From assembly GCA_951217055.1 (NCBI GenBank), contig OX578281.1, forward strand, positions 31,177,036 through 31,241,035: a stretch of DNA of 64,000 bases, given 5' to 3'. Positions 10,609 to 24,247 of this stretch are shown here, piece by piece. The translations under genes and the position numbers were made by a program. Origin of the DNA: Gerris lacustris (lineage: Eukaryota > Arthropoda > Insecta > Hemiptera > Gerridae). How positions within the stretch are numbered: position 1 is the stretch's first letter; the number at the start of each line of letters is the position of its first letter. The notes below the pieces were generated by a model that saw nothing but the letters and a program-made list of their open reading frames with translations, had not been told where the DNA came from and made no database searches.

Positions 10609-13192
10609 TTTGATTGCTATGCTTTTTTCTATTCTATTTTACTTTTCTAGTTTGTGCATGTAATTTAATTATGTGTACTTTGTTTTCTTTAGATTAGTTA
10701 ATCGTATTTGACCCTTCTTGAATCATACCCCTTTGTCTCAAGTTTCGTTACTTTTTGCTCTTCTTATCTCCTCTTATATTTACTTTTCCTTAGCCCCCAT
10801 ATCTTGCATTAACTTTCATTCCATCTCATCTCAATACTATATACCTATCTTTACCTCTCATTTTTTCACATTTTACCCTACTTTCCTTTCTACCTTTCCC
10901 TCTACCTTCCATACATATCTCTTCTGGTTTTATTCTATTCGTAAATGTCGTAAGTTCCAAACCATTGAACGCTCTAAGCACAATTAATATTGTACATCTG
11001 AGTAACCTCATCTAGTAGTATAAATTAGTTAGTTTGTACCATTTAACCTCATACTATAATTATTTAATTCTAAATGAATAGAATTTAGTTAAATAATTTT
11101 ATTAAAAGCATTGTTACAGTACCTATTCCTATTTTGAAGTAGCTCGATTTTTCATATTAGAAACACCATAACTCTCGTCTTCACTGTTGATTATATAGTA
11201 AATAATGTGTGGTATGCCTAAGTATTCTATGTCATTTTAAGTTTATTTGTTAATATTTCTATTGGAAATAGTTTATGTATTTTTATAAAATAAGATATTC
11301 ATTATAATGATTATCCTACTAAATCACATATATATTTATGACTCTTGAAAAGGAATTATTTGTTTCGGTATTATTTAGTTTTAACATAAATAAAATTTTA
11401 GACATTTTTTATATTGTATTATTTATCTATTATTATTATAAATATTCAATAGTTCTATTTTTTGTAAATTATATACTTAATTTATTATTATTAATATTAT
11501 TATGTATTTTTTCTTTTAGTGACGTTGCATAGCCTGATGTCATTTGTTTAAAATAAAACGTGTAATTTACCTTCTTAATTAAATTTTGAGATTTTTTAGT
11601 GAGAAGTCGTACGTAAAATGATCTATTAATTGTTAGATATAACTAATGCCTTTCTACAAAAATAATTATAAGGCTTAATATTTAAAGCTGACTTTCGGCT
11701 TTTTGCCGCTGAAAGAACTCCGAGATAGAGTTTCCCTTTAACTATTTCTGGGGTGCGATTCTAAAATGATATCTTCCTTATCAAGTGGTTATATATCGAG
11801 TATAGATATGAAAATAGGTCTTGATATTCTTCAAAACCAAAACTGATTTTTGTTTTGTTTACACTGTAATTTTACATCGTAATCTAAAACAAAACAGTGC
11901 CCGCCATATTTGTTTACAGTTTCGTTTTTCTGACTTTCATAAATTATTTAATGTCTTATTTGTTTTTAAAAAAAATCGTTTTTATATGTTAGAAATCTAA
12001 CGTTTTTCTTATTTACTTCCGAAGCATAAATCTATTATTATCTACATGAATTCTCCTTACTGCATCCTCTTTGATCGATTTAAACACTATTACCTTGTAA
12101 TGAGTACAATTATTATTGATGACTGATGATATTTTGGAATATTTACCTTTTTATCTTGGACTTTTTTTAAAAAAACAAAACAAAAAACTTTTTTTTAAAA
12201 ACACTTATCTACTATACTATAGTATACAAGATAAAATGTGTTCAATAATTTTCGTTTGCGTAACTACTTCGATATATACTTCACATATCTTTTTCCGTTT
12301 TTTTTTTTTTTTTTTTTTTTTTTTGTAAATAACAATATTATACTTCATCGACATAGATCTCCACAATCCACAATAAAGCGTTTCGCCTTTTTATTGAATA
12401 AATAATGGGACTAAGGTAATTTCTATGTATTATGTTTTCGTCCTATTTATTAATATTTATTTCGGGGAAAACATTTTCTTGCATTTATCTAAAGAGCGAT
12501 TTTAAAAAATATATATTTATCGAAGTTCTGATTATTTAATTGGTTCAAATATTAATTTTTACTATTCAAATATTTAATTATAATTTGATTTAAAATTAAT
12601 TTTTACGTTTGTGTGTGTAGATTTAATATTAAATTAGTAATATGTAGTTTATCTATTTATTGTTTGTAATTCATAGCTAGTATAATTAATTTTTATATAT
12701 TAGTTAAACAATTTACATTGCAAAGTATTTAACACTCCCCAAGATTGAATTAGAAAGAAACCCTAGTTCAAAATTATTCACTTAATTGCACACTTATGGA
12801 AATTAGTGAAAGATGAAATTTTCTTAGAAAATTAACATTGTCCCTCCCCCCCTTTATTCAGAGCTCATTTGGTCTAGTGAGGACTGCGCAATATTACTGT
12901 TTTTGCGCTTTTGTTCCTGTGTTCTCAACGCTGCATGTTGCACGTCGCACTTTTCTATTAATTTCTTTTTACAAAATTGTTATTATTATTGTTGTTTTTT
13001 TTGCAAGCTATATTTTCAGAATTGCTGTGAAAACGTATAAATTGCAGGTTGCTTATAAAATGAAAAAGACGAAGGAACTGTGAAAGTATTTAGTATTAAT
13101 AATTTACATTTTATATTAGAGTAGAATTTATATCATGAAATGTGTTATAAATTATATTAATTATATGTTATCCAGGAACTAGTCAATAATAA
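10609..13192. other. Intronic, nothing recognised
   Basis: AT-rich with poly-T runs (for example 12300-12324). Open frames here are T-rich and without domains. Confidence 0.5.
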
Positions 13193-13610
13193 TGAGTGGG
13201 GTTAACTTACTCCTTGCAATCATTCTGATGCATATTATTATATCAGGAAGGTAATTTAAGAAATCTTCGAGATGGTCAGATAAGAAATCGATCATTATAA
13301 TGTAGGTAATGGTAGTGTCACGCTCTGTAAGGGCACTTAGGCCAGACATGACATTATTATTATATGTTTTAATTAGGAAGTCGTGATTATGCTATATAAT
13401 GATAGAGTTTAGGTTACTCCTTACCTCCATTCTGATACACATTATGTAGAAGGTTTTCGAATTCGTCCAATTGAAGGCATAGTTAAGATTATGTGCTTGT
13501 TTAGGTTATACAATTAAAGTTACAATACAATTAGGTTACTCCTTACCTCCATTCCGATACACATTATTAGAAGGTTGTTTGGAAGAGTAATTCTGATAAT
13601 TAGTTTATCC
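13193..13610. repeat. Three direct copies of a block of about 40 bp
   Basis: A block of the form GGTTACTCCTTACCTCCATT, followed by CTGATACACATTAT and AGAAGGT, occurs near 13411 and 13532. A more diverged copy starts near 13200. Spacing is irregular (about 210 and 120 bp), so this is not a simple tandem array. Confidence 0.6.
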
Positions 13611-13740
13611 GTAACATAAGGCACACATTGGACATTTATTGGCAAAATCTCTGGTGAATCACTTAACCTCTGACACGGTCTCCTCCGGAAGATATTAATT
13701 TATTATTGGAATAATTTAATAACTAAAAAATATATTTTAT

Positions 13741-13910
13741 GATTTTGGTAGCATTCATACTACGGAAAGATTAAATTTTAATTTAAATCAAATTATAATT
13801 ATTATTAACTACGGGAAACAAGACAGAAAAATACACTCCAGTGCCGGGATTTGAACCACGGGCCTCTATATTTGCAGTATAGCGCTCTACCGACTAAGCT
13901 ACGCAGGAGA
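13741..13910 (-). mobile_element. tRNA-derived SINE, near full length
   Basis: On the minus strand the element starts with a tRNA-like head: A box TAGCTTAGTCGGTAGAGCGC, an anticodon-arm-like stem CTATA/TATAG, and B box GGTTCAAATCCC. It is followed by a body with CTGT(TT)GTTTCCCGTAGTTA, an AATTATAATTTGATTT stretch, and a tail hairpin GTAGTATGAATGCTACC. Pol III boxes at tRNA spacing plus a shared non-tRNA body in several copies define a SINE. The acceptor stem does not pair fully, so this is not a working tRNA gene. Related copies lie at 14235-14413, 37061-37115 and 37545-37691. Confidence 0.82.
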
Positions 13911-14234
13911 ATGATTTTCTCTGACGTTAATAATAATTCTTTATTCCACCATAAAGTAAAACATTTCTCCTTTACAAAAATATAAATTATAAAAGTACAT
14001 TTATTATATTATATCGAACTAAATATGTATTTTGAAATTAAGATGGTGCACCCCCGCATGAGACACTCGTGCGCGGGAATGATACCTTGTCCTGAATTTA
14101 GGCTTTCAATTTTCCACAAATCTGAGAAGTCAACATTAATGTCATAGAACTAGACCGAGAAATAACGCTTATAATTATAAAGTACCCAATTAGTACCTGT
14201 ACCTAGTACAATCAATTAGAAATTCATATTTTAC

Positions 14235-14413
14235 GATTTCTGTAGTATTCATACTACCGAAAGATTAAATTTTAATTTAAATCAAATTATAATTATTATT
14301 AACTACGGGAAACAGACAGAGAAAAATACACACCAGCGCCGGTGCTGGAGTGTATTTTTCTCTGTTTGTTTCCCGTAGTTAATAACAATTATAATTTGAT
14401 TTAAAATAAAAAA
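14235..14413. mobile_element. Two SINE bodies fused head to head
   Basis: A minus-strand copy of the SINE body (14235-14340) meets a plus-strand copy (14341-14413) at an inverted junction CCAGCGCC/GGTGCTGG. Both have lost the tRNA head, leaving a palindrome with arms of about 70 bp. The left half is the more complete. Confidence 0.75.
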
Positions 14414-14917
14414 TAAAAAATAATAATAAAAAATATAAACAAATCAGGGCTGCTACCTATTGTAAATATCTTTTAAGGTTGCAGTCTTAACATTTTGAAA
14501 AGGGCGAAGGGTGCGGCTGTCATTTTGAAATACGAGCTTGCCATGTTGTTGTAAACCCCAGAAAAACATAATTCTACTTGGCAGTTTGAACTTCTTTCTA
14601 TTCGCCTCTAATTTGTAACTTAAATCTCTGATTTCTAACATAATATATAAATTACATATTGATTAACTAAAACAATTTAACAAATACCTATCAAAAAAAG
14701 AAATTATTTATTGATTAATTCTTGTTTTAAATCTTCCTAAACATTATCGATTAATTAATTTCATCTCTTTTTTTGTAGTAAAACTATGTTATTTTACACG
14801 CTTTTTAATAGCTTAAATTGTTTAGCTCGGATCAATTCTTAAAATAATGTTTTAACTCACTTTCTGACTACCTAGACTACTGCAACTTGCACATATTATA
14901 TATTTCCCATGTCAATA
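14414..14917. other. Nothing recognised
   Basis: AT-rich sequence. A 62-codon minus-strand frame at 14453-14641 has no known domain. Confidence 0.5.
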
Positions 14918-15843
14918 TAATAACCAGTCATTTCATAAGTATGTGTCTGTGGATCCTTTTCGGGTAAAATAAATTTGTTTAAAACACTTTAATTAGGTTT
15001 CGGCAACGTTTCAACCATTTACCGGTCATTTTCATGCCTAAAACAATATATTTCTTTTTATAAAAAACATAACATAGGTTACATATACTAAAGACGTATT
15101 CTGTCTTTCCAACCTTAGTAATTCACAAATATATATATATCTCTTTTCATTTATCACATTATATCACATATGTAAGAATTTACCTCGATATTTTCATTTT
15201 ACATGAATTGTAAGGTTTTCAAATAGTTCGCTTCGTCTTTATTTCACAAAAGAGTTTTGTATCGTCCATACTATACATCCATCTATAATGTTAAAAATTT
15301 AATTAACCATTGTTGGTCATAAGTTATATTTATTTTACATGTTTGTTATATGAGAAAAAAAAGAGTTTAGTATTAAAAAAAAAAAAATGGTGGTAATTAA
15401 TACTGCACTCTTTTTTATTCTCATATAACAAACATGTAAAATAAATATAACTTATGACCAACAATGGTTAATTAAATTTTTAACATTATAGATGGATGTA
15501 TAGTATGGACGACACAAAACTCTTTTGTGAAATAAAGACGAAGCGAACTATTTGAAAACCTTACAATTCCTGTAAAATGAAAATATCGAGGTAAATTCTT
15601 ACATATGTGATAAATGAAAAGAGATATATATATATTTGTGAATTACTAATGTTGGAAAGACAGAATACGTCTTTAGTGTATGTAACCTATGTTATGTTTT
15701 TTATAAAAAGAAATACATTGTTTTTTAGGCTTGAAAATGACCGGTAAATGGTTGAAACGTTGCCGAAACCTAATTAAAGTGTTTTAAACAAATTTATTTT
15801 ACCCGAAAAGGATCCACCTACACATACTTAATAACCAGTCATT
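14918..15843. mobile_element. Fold-back element with 15-bp target-site duplication
   Basis: Two inverted arms of about 420 bp (about 14945-15360 and 15415-15828) face each other around a poly-A spacer near 15374-15387. The element is bracketed by the direct repeat TAATAACCAGTCATT at 14918-14932 and 15829-15843, the mark of an insertion. The arms have diverged from each other by scattered substitutions and small indels, for example an extra TTATATCACA in the left arm. Each outer end carries GAAAATGACCGG, a short stem and TTGAAACGTTG, then GGATCC close to the tip. A target duplication this long is more typical of retroelements than of cut-and-paste transposons. Two Penelope-like terminal repeats head to head is my inference. 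Confidence 0.7.
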
Positions 15844-17102
15844 AGTTTTACAAATTTGTTTGAATTAATTGATAATTCAATAAATTACCGAGAAATATTG
15901 GCGGTAAAATTCGAATTGTAAACAACGACGACTAGTGACAGGTAAGTGAGGTCAGAATGAATAACTAGATTTATGTATCGAAGATTGAAAGTTAAAAATA
16001 ATATTATATTTAAAAATAACTACGCTTTAATTGAACATGCACTAAAAGAGAGAAAATATTTTTTTTAACAGCTGCAGGTACTGCGAGCGATCACAGTATA
16101 TGCGTGTCACAAAAGATAAAAACATAGAGCACTATTAACATTTTTTATTAATAGTAGATATAGCGCCTTCTTTTATTATTTAAATATCATACTAACCAAT
16201 TTAAAAATAATATTAAAATAATCAGTTTTTCGTATGCACATAATAAAGAAATAACACGAACTCTCCTCGTAAAAAGAGTCTCACGATGATCTCCGACATG
16301 AAGTATACTTAACTTTCACTAATTTATTTGATTAAAGTACTTACTTTTCTTTCGCATTTCGGTACTGATGATGGCATTATTAAGGCTGAAAGCTGGTTTG
16401 TTAAATTAGTCAATTTTAAATTTATGTGGAGAGAGAGTTTGTTATTCCTTCAAGATGACCTCCATACTCCATAGACCTCCCAAATTTAATATACGTAGAG
16501 ACTCATTTTTTAAAAATGTTGATTAAGATTTTGTTGGGATTCTAAAGGTTTCATCTGAAGGTTATAAATTCATTGAAAGTTAATTTAATTTTTTCGTATG
16601 GAATCGGTATTACTGCGATATTCGTATATTGTCTGTAGTATCCATATTGGCAAATTTATGATGTAATTGAGGGAAGTTTACTAGTGTCTAGTCTAGAGTG
16701 GATGACTAGGAAAGTGTTCGGTTGATTAAGCGTTGGAAAGCGGAGGCTGGCGTCGTATGAAACTTATCCCCCCACACTTCACACTTGTTCTCAATCACGC
16801 CTAGGTTCCAATCAGTTCCACGCCGTTGGGTCCTGTTTAGAACCTGATAGGCCCCTTGTGTCCGAAGCCAACCCATGTGAGAGAGTAGAATTAATGCTTG
16901 AATGGTCTTTTTACATATATGCTATAGTTTTAAACATAAACTTTTAATTGAATAACTTAATCAAGAGTGTAGTAGACATAAACTATGTCAGCTAAAGTCT
17001 GAGTATGATATTTAGGTCAGAATATTTAGACAAAATAATAATTTTAACTTAAGAATACTGTTGTACGAGTTTATTCTTATTGAGAAAATATAGAAAGAGT
17101 GG

Positions 17103-17218
<116 letters not shown>

Positions 17219-18477
17219 CCACTCTTTCTATATTTTCTCAATAAGAATAAACTCGTACAACAGTATTCTTAAGTTAAAATTATTATTTTGTCTAAATATT
17301 CTGACCTAAATATCATACTCAGACTTTAGCTGACATAGTTTATGTCTACTACACTCTTGATTAAGTTATTCAATTAAAAGTTTATGTTTAAAACTATAGC
17401 ATATATGTAAAAAGACCATTCAAGCATTAATTCTACTCTCTCACATGGGTTGGCTTCGGACACAAGGGGCCTATCAGGTTCTAAACAGGACCCAACGGCG
17501 TGGAACTGATTGGAACCTAGGCGTGATTGAGAACAAGTGTGAAGTGTGGGGGGATAAGTTTCATACGACGCCAGCCTCCGCTTTCCAACGCTTAATCAAC
17601 CGAACACTTTCCTAGTCATCCACTCTAGACTAGACACTAGTAAACTTCCCTCAATTACATCATAAATTTGCCAATATGGATACTACAGACAATATACGAA
17701 TATCGCAGTAATACCGATTCCATACGAAAAAATTAAATTAACTTTCAATGAATTTATAACCTTCAGATGAAACCTTTAGAATCCCAACAAAATCTTAATC
17801 AACATTTTTAAAAAATGAGTCTCTACGTATATTAAATTTGGGAGGTCTATGGAGTATGGAGGTCATCTTGAAGGAATAACAAACTCTCTCTCCACATAAA
17901 TTTAAAATTGACTAATTTAACAAACCAGCTTTCAGCCTTAATAATGCCATCATCAGTACCGAAATGCGAAAGAAAAGTAAGTACTTTAATCAAATAAATT
18001 AGTGAAAGTTAAGTATACTTCATGTCGGAGATCATCGTGAGACTCTTTTTACGAGGAGAGTTCGTGTTATTTCTTTATTATGTGCATACGAAAAACTGAT
18101 TATTTTAATATTATTTTTAAATTGGTTAGTATGATATTTAAATAATAAAAGAAGGCGCTATATCTACTATTAATAAAAAATGTTAATAGTGCTCTATGTT
18201 TTTATCTTTTGTGACACGCATATACTGTGATCGCTCGCAGTACCTGCAGCTGTTAAAAAAAATATTTTCTCTCTTTTAGTGCATGTTCAATTAAAGCGTA
18301 GTTATTTTTAAATATAATATTATTTTTAACTTTCAATCTTCGATACATAAATCTAGTTATTCATTCTGACCTCACTTACCTGTCACTAGTCGTCGTTGTT
18401 TACAATTCGAATTTTACCGCCAATATTTCTCGGTAATTTATTGAATTATCAATTAATTCAAACAAATTTGTAAAACT

Positions 18478-19255
18478 AATGACTGGTTATTAAGTATGTG
18501 TAGGTGGATCCTTTTCGGGTAAAATAAATTTGTTTAAAACACTTTAATTAGGTTTCGGCAACGTTTCAACCATTTACCGGTCATTTTCAAGCCTAAAAAA
18601 CAATGTATTTCTTTTTATAAAAAACATAACATAGGTTACATACACTAAAGACGTATTCTGTCTTTCCAACATTAGTAATTCACAAATATATATATATCTC
18701 TTTTCATTTATCACATATGTAAGAATTTACCTCGATATTTTCATTTTACAGGAATTGTAAGGTTTTCAAATAGTTCGCTTCGTCTTTATTTCACAAAAGA
18801 GTTTTGTGTCGTCCATACTATACATCCATCTATAATGTTAAAAATTTAATTAACCATTGTTGGTCATAAGTTATATTTATTTTACATGTTTGTTATATGA
18901 GAATAAAAAAGAGTGCAGTATTAATTACCACCATTTTTTTTTTTTTAATACTAAACTCTTTTTTTTCTCATATAACAAACATGTAAAATAAATATAACTT
19001 ATGACCAACAATGGTTAATTAAATTTTTAACATTATAGATGGATGTATAGTATGGACGATACAAAACTCTTTTGTGAAATAAAGACGAAGCGAACTATTT
19101 GAAAACCTTACAATTCATGTAAAATGAAAATATCGAGGTAAATTCTTACATATGTGATATAATGTGATAAATGAAAAGAGATATATATATATTTGTGAAT
19201 TACTAAGGTTGGAAAGACAGAATACGTCTTTAGTATATGTAACCTATGTTATGTT
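18478..19255. mobile_element. Truncated second copy of the fold-back element
   Basis: The reverse complement of 15066-15843, including one copy of the 15-bp flank (as its complement) at 18478-18492. The outer end is cut off at 19255, where it joins GGCTGA(TA)n instead of the element tip. Confidence 0.85.
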
Positions 19256-19257
19256 GG

Positions 19258-19349
<92 letters not shown>
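19256..19349. repeat. Second GGCTGA(TA)n tract at the palindrome edge
   Basis: GGCTGA followed by about 89 bp of alternating A/T. It has the same six-base lead as the tract in the palindrome centre at 17101. Confidence 0.9.
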
Positions 19350-19355
<6 letters not shown>

Positions 19356-21463
19356 GTAAAAAAAAACTAGTATAAGACCGGAACAATTCATACAATTTTC
19401 TTTTTATTATCTTGGTATATTGTTGTGTTTAGTACTTATTCTCTATTATCTTGTCTCTTTCGTTTATTTTCGTGCTAGTAATCATTCTCTACTATCTTTT
19501 CTCTATGGTACGTTGTTGTATGTTATTACCCATTCTTTATAATCTTTTCTCTATAGTATATTGTCGTGCGTTAGTACTACCCATTCTCTAATATGTATCT
19601 TTTATCTATGGAATATTGTCGTGTATCAGTACCCCTACTCCATAGTGTGTGCTAGATACAAATTTTTGCTAGATTTGTCCTGGGAAAGCGATAAATACAA
19701 TAGGTCAATGAAAGAAATAAAAATTTAATCAAAAATTGATTAGGTCTAGGGTTGTATTTTCATTGTACCTTTTTTCGTAGTTAGATTTCTTACCGTAGAG
19801 CCTATTTTGATATCTCTGTCCCTTTTTGTTCAATAATAATATAAATCATTTGGATTTGTTGTCATTAATTAATTTTGACTTCCTTATTCTTAATCGAGCA
19901 TTTTTAATATTGAGAAGAAGTATTGCATTTTAAAAATACATATCCTTAATTTTTTCTAGCATAATTGTGAAAAAAAATGAAATAATTTAGAAAGAATTTT
20001 AATTGTACACAGTTTTTTTTTTTAATAATTCAATTCGTAGTGTGCAAAAAGGTTGTAAAGTCTTAAGTTAAAGTTATTTGTCTCATGATACCACTCATTA
20101 TGTTTATCTCTAAATGTTTTAAATATAAGGTGTTATATACGTGTGTGTTTATAGTCTGTTTAAAACGTGTCATTATCTCATTTAACAGTCTACATTTAAC
20201 TTTGAATTTTAACGGTTGGCTCGTTAAAGTTGGTAGGGGGCGGCGCGGCGTCTCTTTAGCACTCCATAAGACGGATTAACATTTAATTTCACATCAAGAT
20301 ATCACGATGTAGGGTTGTAGTTGAGGCTTTTCCTTATCGGACTGAGGGTCGCTTCCCTTGTTGGCTTACTCTACCCTAGCCATTCCAACTATGCTACATA
20401 CCTCCTGCCCTTATAATCGTTAACCCTTTGCGTGATTATTATTCATTTTAGTAAAATAATCTTGTTAGATTTATTCATTCTCTATAATCTTTTTTGATTT
20501 ATTAAGCTTTTAATGCTTATTGTATAGATTGCTCATTAATGTCTTAATTATTATTTATACCTTATTTGTGTGAAATATCTCTATTATATTTTCATTCCAA
20601 CTTGATTTATGCGATGTGTAAATTTCCTTAACACTAGATTATTGTTTAGAAAATAAAAAATAACTCCATTTTAAGTAATTTGTTTTTGTAAAAACTAATT
20701 CGCTGTTTTTTAAGTTACGCTAAAAGCGCTAGCTTGTTTTAAGAATAAATATCAATTGCTATCACTTTTATTGTTTAAATGCTATAAATAGTGTTTACTT
20801 ATTCTTTTGGTTGGAGGTTGTTAGCCTAGATTTTAGTCTTACTTGCCTTGGTCTATTTTTATACGTTCTATCTATATTAATTTATGTTTAGTGGTTTTTG
20901 ATAGACTTTTCTTGTTCAATCCTGTTACAGATGATTATAATATGATATTGACATTTCATGTTTAGGCTATGGAACATATAATATTAATTTAAATTAGAGA
21001 TTTGTCGTTATCCCTAGGAAGAAGGTCATAAATTCAAACATACAGTATATGTTAAATGACAATTTTATGATTATAGATAAAGTTAGGGCGTCCTATTTTT
21101 GTGTTACACAGACAGCATTGTCTGTATGAAAGATATAATTTTTATGCAAATACTTGATTAAGGTACTAGTCCTCCATAGTCTCCTAATTTTAGATATGTT
21201 AATGATCCTAATGAGCACTGCACGTTCTTGCATGGAAAGTGCTACGTGCTTACCCGATATAGAGCGTTAGTAAGCTTCAATTAAATTACACTTGGAGACC
21301 TCGTCTCTCTAGTTTACGGCAGATCGTAATTAATCAAGATTATCTACCTCTGTTTTCGTTTTTTACCCCGACACATTCTTTTGTGTTAGTGCATACGGTA
21401 ACGAAACGCATGGATTTCTTGTCAGGTTACGCCCATTCCGTGATCACTCATCTCCTCTTTAGT

Positions 21464-21465
<2 letters not shown>

Positions 21466-21516
<51 letters not shown>
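21466..21516. repeat. Poly-T run, 51 bp
   Basis: A homopolymer, possibly the poly-A tail of a minus-strand retroelement, but no element body is evident next to it. Confidence 0.85.
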
Positions 21517-22823
21517 CAATTCAATCTAGATATTTATTAAGCTTGACATGTTTGTCATTTCGTGTTAACATAATGTTTTCCTTCTTTTTTTTTTTTTTTT
21601 CTTTTTTTTTTTTAAAGACAATTTATAGTGTGTTACTTAACTTTCATTTTACAACTTAAAAATTTATAACCGCGGGGATTCCCTTTTAATAGATTAATTA
21701 ATTAGTTAGGAGATAGAAGTTATAATAAAATAATTATTTTTTTTGAAATACGAGTATTATTGGTTAATTAAAGTATCTTTCAAGTACAAGAGGAATACTG
21801 TTCTTTTTCAAGGTATTTTTTTCTTCTTGATCATTGTATTCACGCGATGATTTAATTTCAAAATCCCTGTGACCATCCCTAACCACCCTTAATCATCCGT
21901 AAACTAATCACTACTTGAACTACTTTCAAACCACCTTAAGTTTGTGGATTAGGTTTTTTACTGATTTATCATAATCTATTGAAAAACGACAGTGTGACTT
22001 GTTTTGATATGATTTGTGGGAATTGGCATTTGTTTGTCGAGTGCGTTAAATCATTTTATTGTTTTTTGTGTGGGTCTTGAGTCATTTGTTGAGCATCTCA
22101 AGGGATTCTCTTTTTTATCTCCTGAGGCAACAGAAGAGTTTTATTATTAAAACTTTTTACCCTTTTTTTTCACGAAAACTTGTTCCTGTGGGGTTTTCAG
22201 CTTTATTCCAAGAGAAATTGTGTACGTTTTTTCTTGTTCCCTATAAGTATGGTGTTTGTTTTTTTCGTGGGATGCACCTACTCGCACCTTTCAGGACCTC
22301 TTTTTTCTCACAACTTCTAATATACCCCTTTCACGATTTAATTTTGTTCTTCCTGTTTCCCTTCATACTTATATAAGTGGGGTAGGGAGAGGGAAAACCA
22401 GTGAGAGGAAGGGAAACCATATATAAAAAAAAAATCAGGAAGAAGATAAAAGAATAACCAGGAAGAAAATATAAGAAAATTGTATTTCAACTTTATTTAC
22501 CCTTTCCTGATTAAATATAAAAAGTATCTTTACCTTAACAAAAGAAAGAAGAAAACTTGGATAAAGGAAAATAATAAAATAAAATTTTTTAAGGACCAAA
22601 TAAAACAATCTGCATTATTAAATTTCTTAAAGGCAGCTTTATTTTTTTATAAACATGATCATTTAAATTTGATTGTAGGCGTAGGCACATATTTTATTAC
22701 TACGTCGATATTTATTGCAATTGCAAAGGTTTATTGTTCTTATTTAGTTGAGTGGTTTTAACTCGTTTTTGCTTCGTGTCGCCTTTTTCGCATAGTATTT
22801 TTATATTTATTAGTATTTTTGTG

Positions 22824-22850
22824 CCCCCCTCCCCCCCCCCCCCCCCCCCC
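22824..22850. repeat. C-rich homopolymer run
   Basis: A run of C broken by one T. Confidence 0.85.
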
Positions 22851-23161
22851 TTAGATTTTTAAACTATCATACTGTGCCTTTAGAAAGACTAGAAAGTTTG
22901 AACAATACTATTGTACTGCGAAGGATTCCTACAATTATGATGGAAATATCGAAAATCTCTCGTCGACTATCATATTGACCAATGATTATTACTATTATCT
23001 ATTACTAGCGTACATTATTGGTTACTGTTCTCTCCCTTAAAGTACTTCAAAACTTTACTTAAGAACGGACTTAAATTCCTTCACATCTCATACCTTTTGT
23101 CTATCTAGCCATTTGTTCTTTTTACTTTATTGTATACTTAGAATATATAAAGTAATAGTGC

Positions 23162-23540
23162 TCTACCGCCCCCCCCCCCCCCCCAAAAAAAAAACCTCTG
23201 TAAAACATGAAAATAGTTTTTCTCGAAAACTTTTCCGTCGATTTTGAAACAAAAATCTATTTTGCAGTCCATATAAAGACGAATTTAACCAAATAAGTCG
23301 TTTTCCTGGGAAAAATCTAGTTTCCGAGATATGGTTGAAAATAAATCTGATTTTGCTGAGAATCGAAAACAAAGTGTAAATAATCAAGTGATGAACCTTT
23401 TTTTTTAATCTGTTATTAAAAAAGTTTTGTATGCAAACAAATGTGTCAAATTGTCAAATGTCAAATTGTGCGAAGGTTCAAGGCAGCGGCCGCTTTTCGA
23501 CGAGCGGAGCGAGTAGGTGGCAGAGCTCCCTAGTATTTTT
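23162..23540 (-). repeat. Repeat A, truncated minus-strand copy
   Basis: It contains the reverse complement of the TTTCTCGAAAAC and GGGAAAAATCTAG region and of the CAATTTGACA head with CGGAGCGAGTAGG. The middle (the CTGTCTGTC block) is missing. A C16 run lies at 23169-23184. Confidence 0.65.
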
Positions 23541-23806
23541 AAAAAAAAATTGGTTAAATTCAATCTTAGTACGAGTATATAATATGAGAAATTGTTTTCG
23601 AGTTTGTCGCAATGATTTTTAAAATTTCAGATTATTTTGACAATAAGATTAAGGAAGAATATTGCTTTGAAGGAAACAAAGTATCGTAAAAATCGAATGA
23701 TTCCTTGAAAAATTGGATTTTGGTGATTTAGAAAAAAACGAAGGGTATAAGAAATGGGAGTAACACATAAATCCTATAATGGGGAAATAAATTGAGGGTT
23801 ATAGTA

Positions 23807-24247
23807 CTAGCGAGTCCAACCAGGTGGCAGTACGTTGGCCTGGACAAGCGGCGATAACCTACACACTATCCTCACCGCTGTAGCTTCAATAACCACGCTA
23901 AAATCCCTACACAAACATCTAATAATACCATTCAATATATCAGGGAAAACCACGACAGTCGATACGTTCTCAATTCTCATCCCTATTTCCACTACATCGA
24001 CAATACTACCTGTACATTGTGTATTACTATTGTTACTGGCACAATTGAACAAGGGGCTGTGTTTAGATATGTGATATGTAGCCGGTACCAAATGGAAACG
24101 TTTTAGTATAACGTTAAGATCCAAGAATGCCTTGCCAAATGAAGGTATTAATTTATTTAGGTATTTATTGATTGCTTTGTCGATATTGTTATTGTAATAT
24201 TCGTATATTTTTAGGGTCCCTAGGCAAAAACGAGGACCCTTGTACAT
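23807..24247 (-). CDS. Orphan open frame of 146 codons, function unknown
   Basis: This is one of the longest non-repetitive open frames in the window. It reads MYKGPRFCLGTLK at the start and SPLVQANVLPPGWTR at the end, with mixed amino acid content and no obvious low complexity. There is no signal peptide, membrane helix, zinc-binding pattern or transposase motif that I recognise. The opposite strand is also open for 79 codons at 23835-24074, which weakens the coding case. No promoter, splice site or neighbouring gene supports it. It could be an old transposon piece, a chance frame, or an exon of a minus-strand gene nested in the intron. Confidence 0.2.
   Translation of the reverse strand: MYKGPRFCLGTLKIYEYYNNNIDKAINKYLNKLIPSFGKAFLDLNVILKRFHLVPATYHISKHSPLFNCASNNSNTQCTGSIVDVVEIGMRIENVSTVVVFPDILNGIIRCLCRDFSVVIEATAVRIVCRLSPLVQANVLPPGWTR

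Larger units (their letters stand above)
19350..23161. other. Intronic, nothing recognised
   Basis: A T-rich plus strand with a 51-T run (21466-21516) and a C-rich run (22824-22850). The open frames at 22059-22376 and 22480-22761 are Phe/Lys/Ile-rich by composition and show no domain. Around 20297-20420 the sequence is less AT-rich but shows nothing that I recognise. Confidence 0.5.

Noticed and set aside
13849..13910. Possible functional tRNA gene
   Set aside because: The A and B boxes are good, but the acceptor stem does not pair and the head is followed by a body shared with other copies, so it is a SINE.
19164..19370. Frames with long Ile-Tyr repeats (also at 42016-42321, 44694-45143 and 45844-46233)
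   Set aside because: These are translations of (AT)n microsatellites. Only the part of 45844-46233 above about 45995 is a real retrotransposon remnant.
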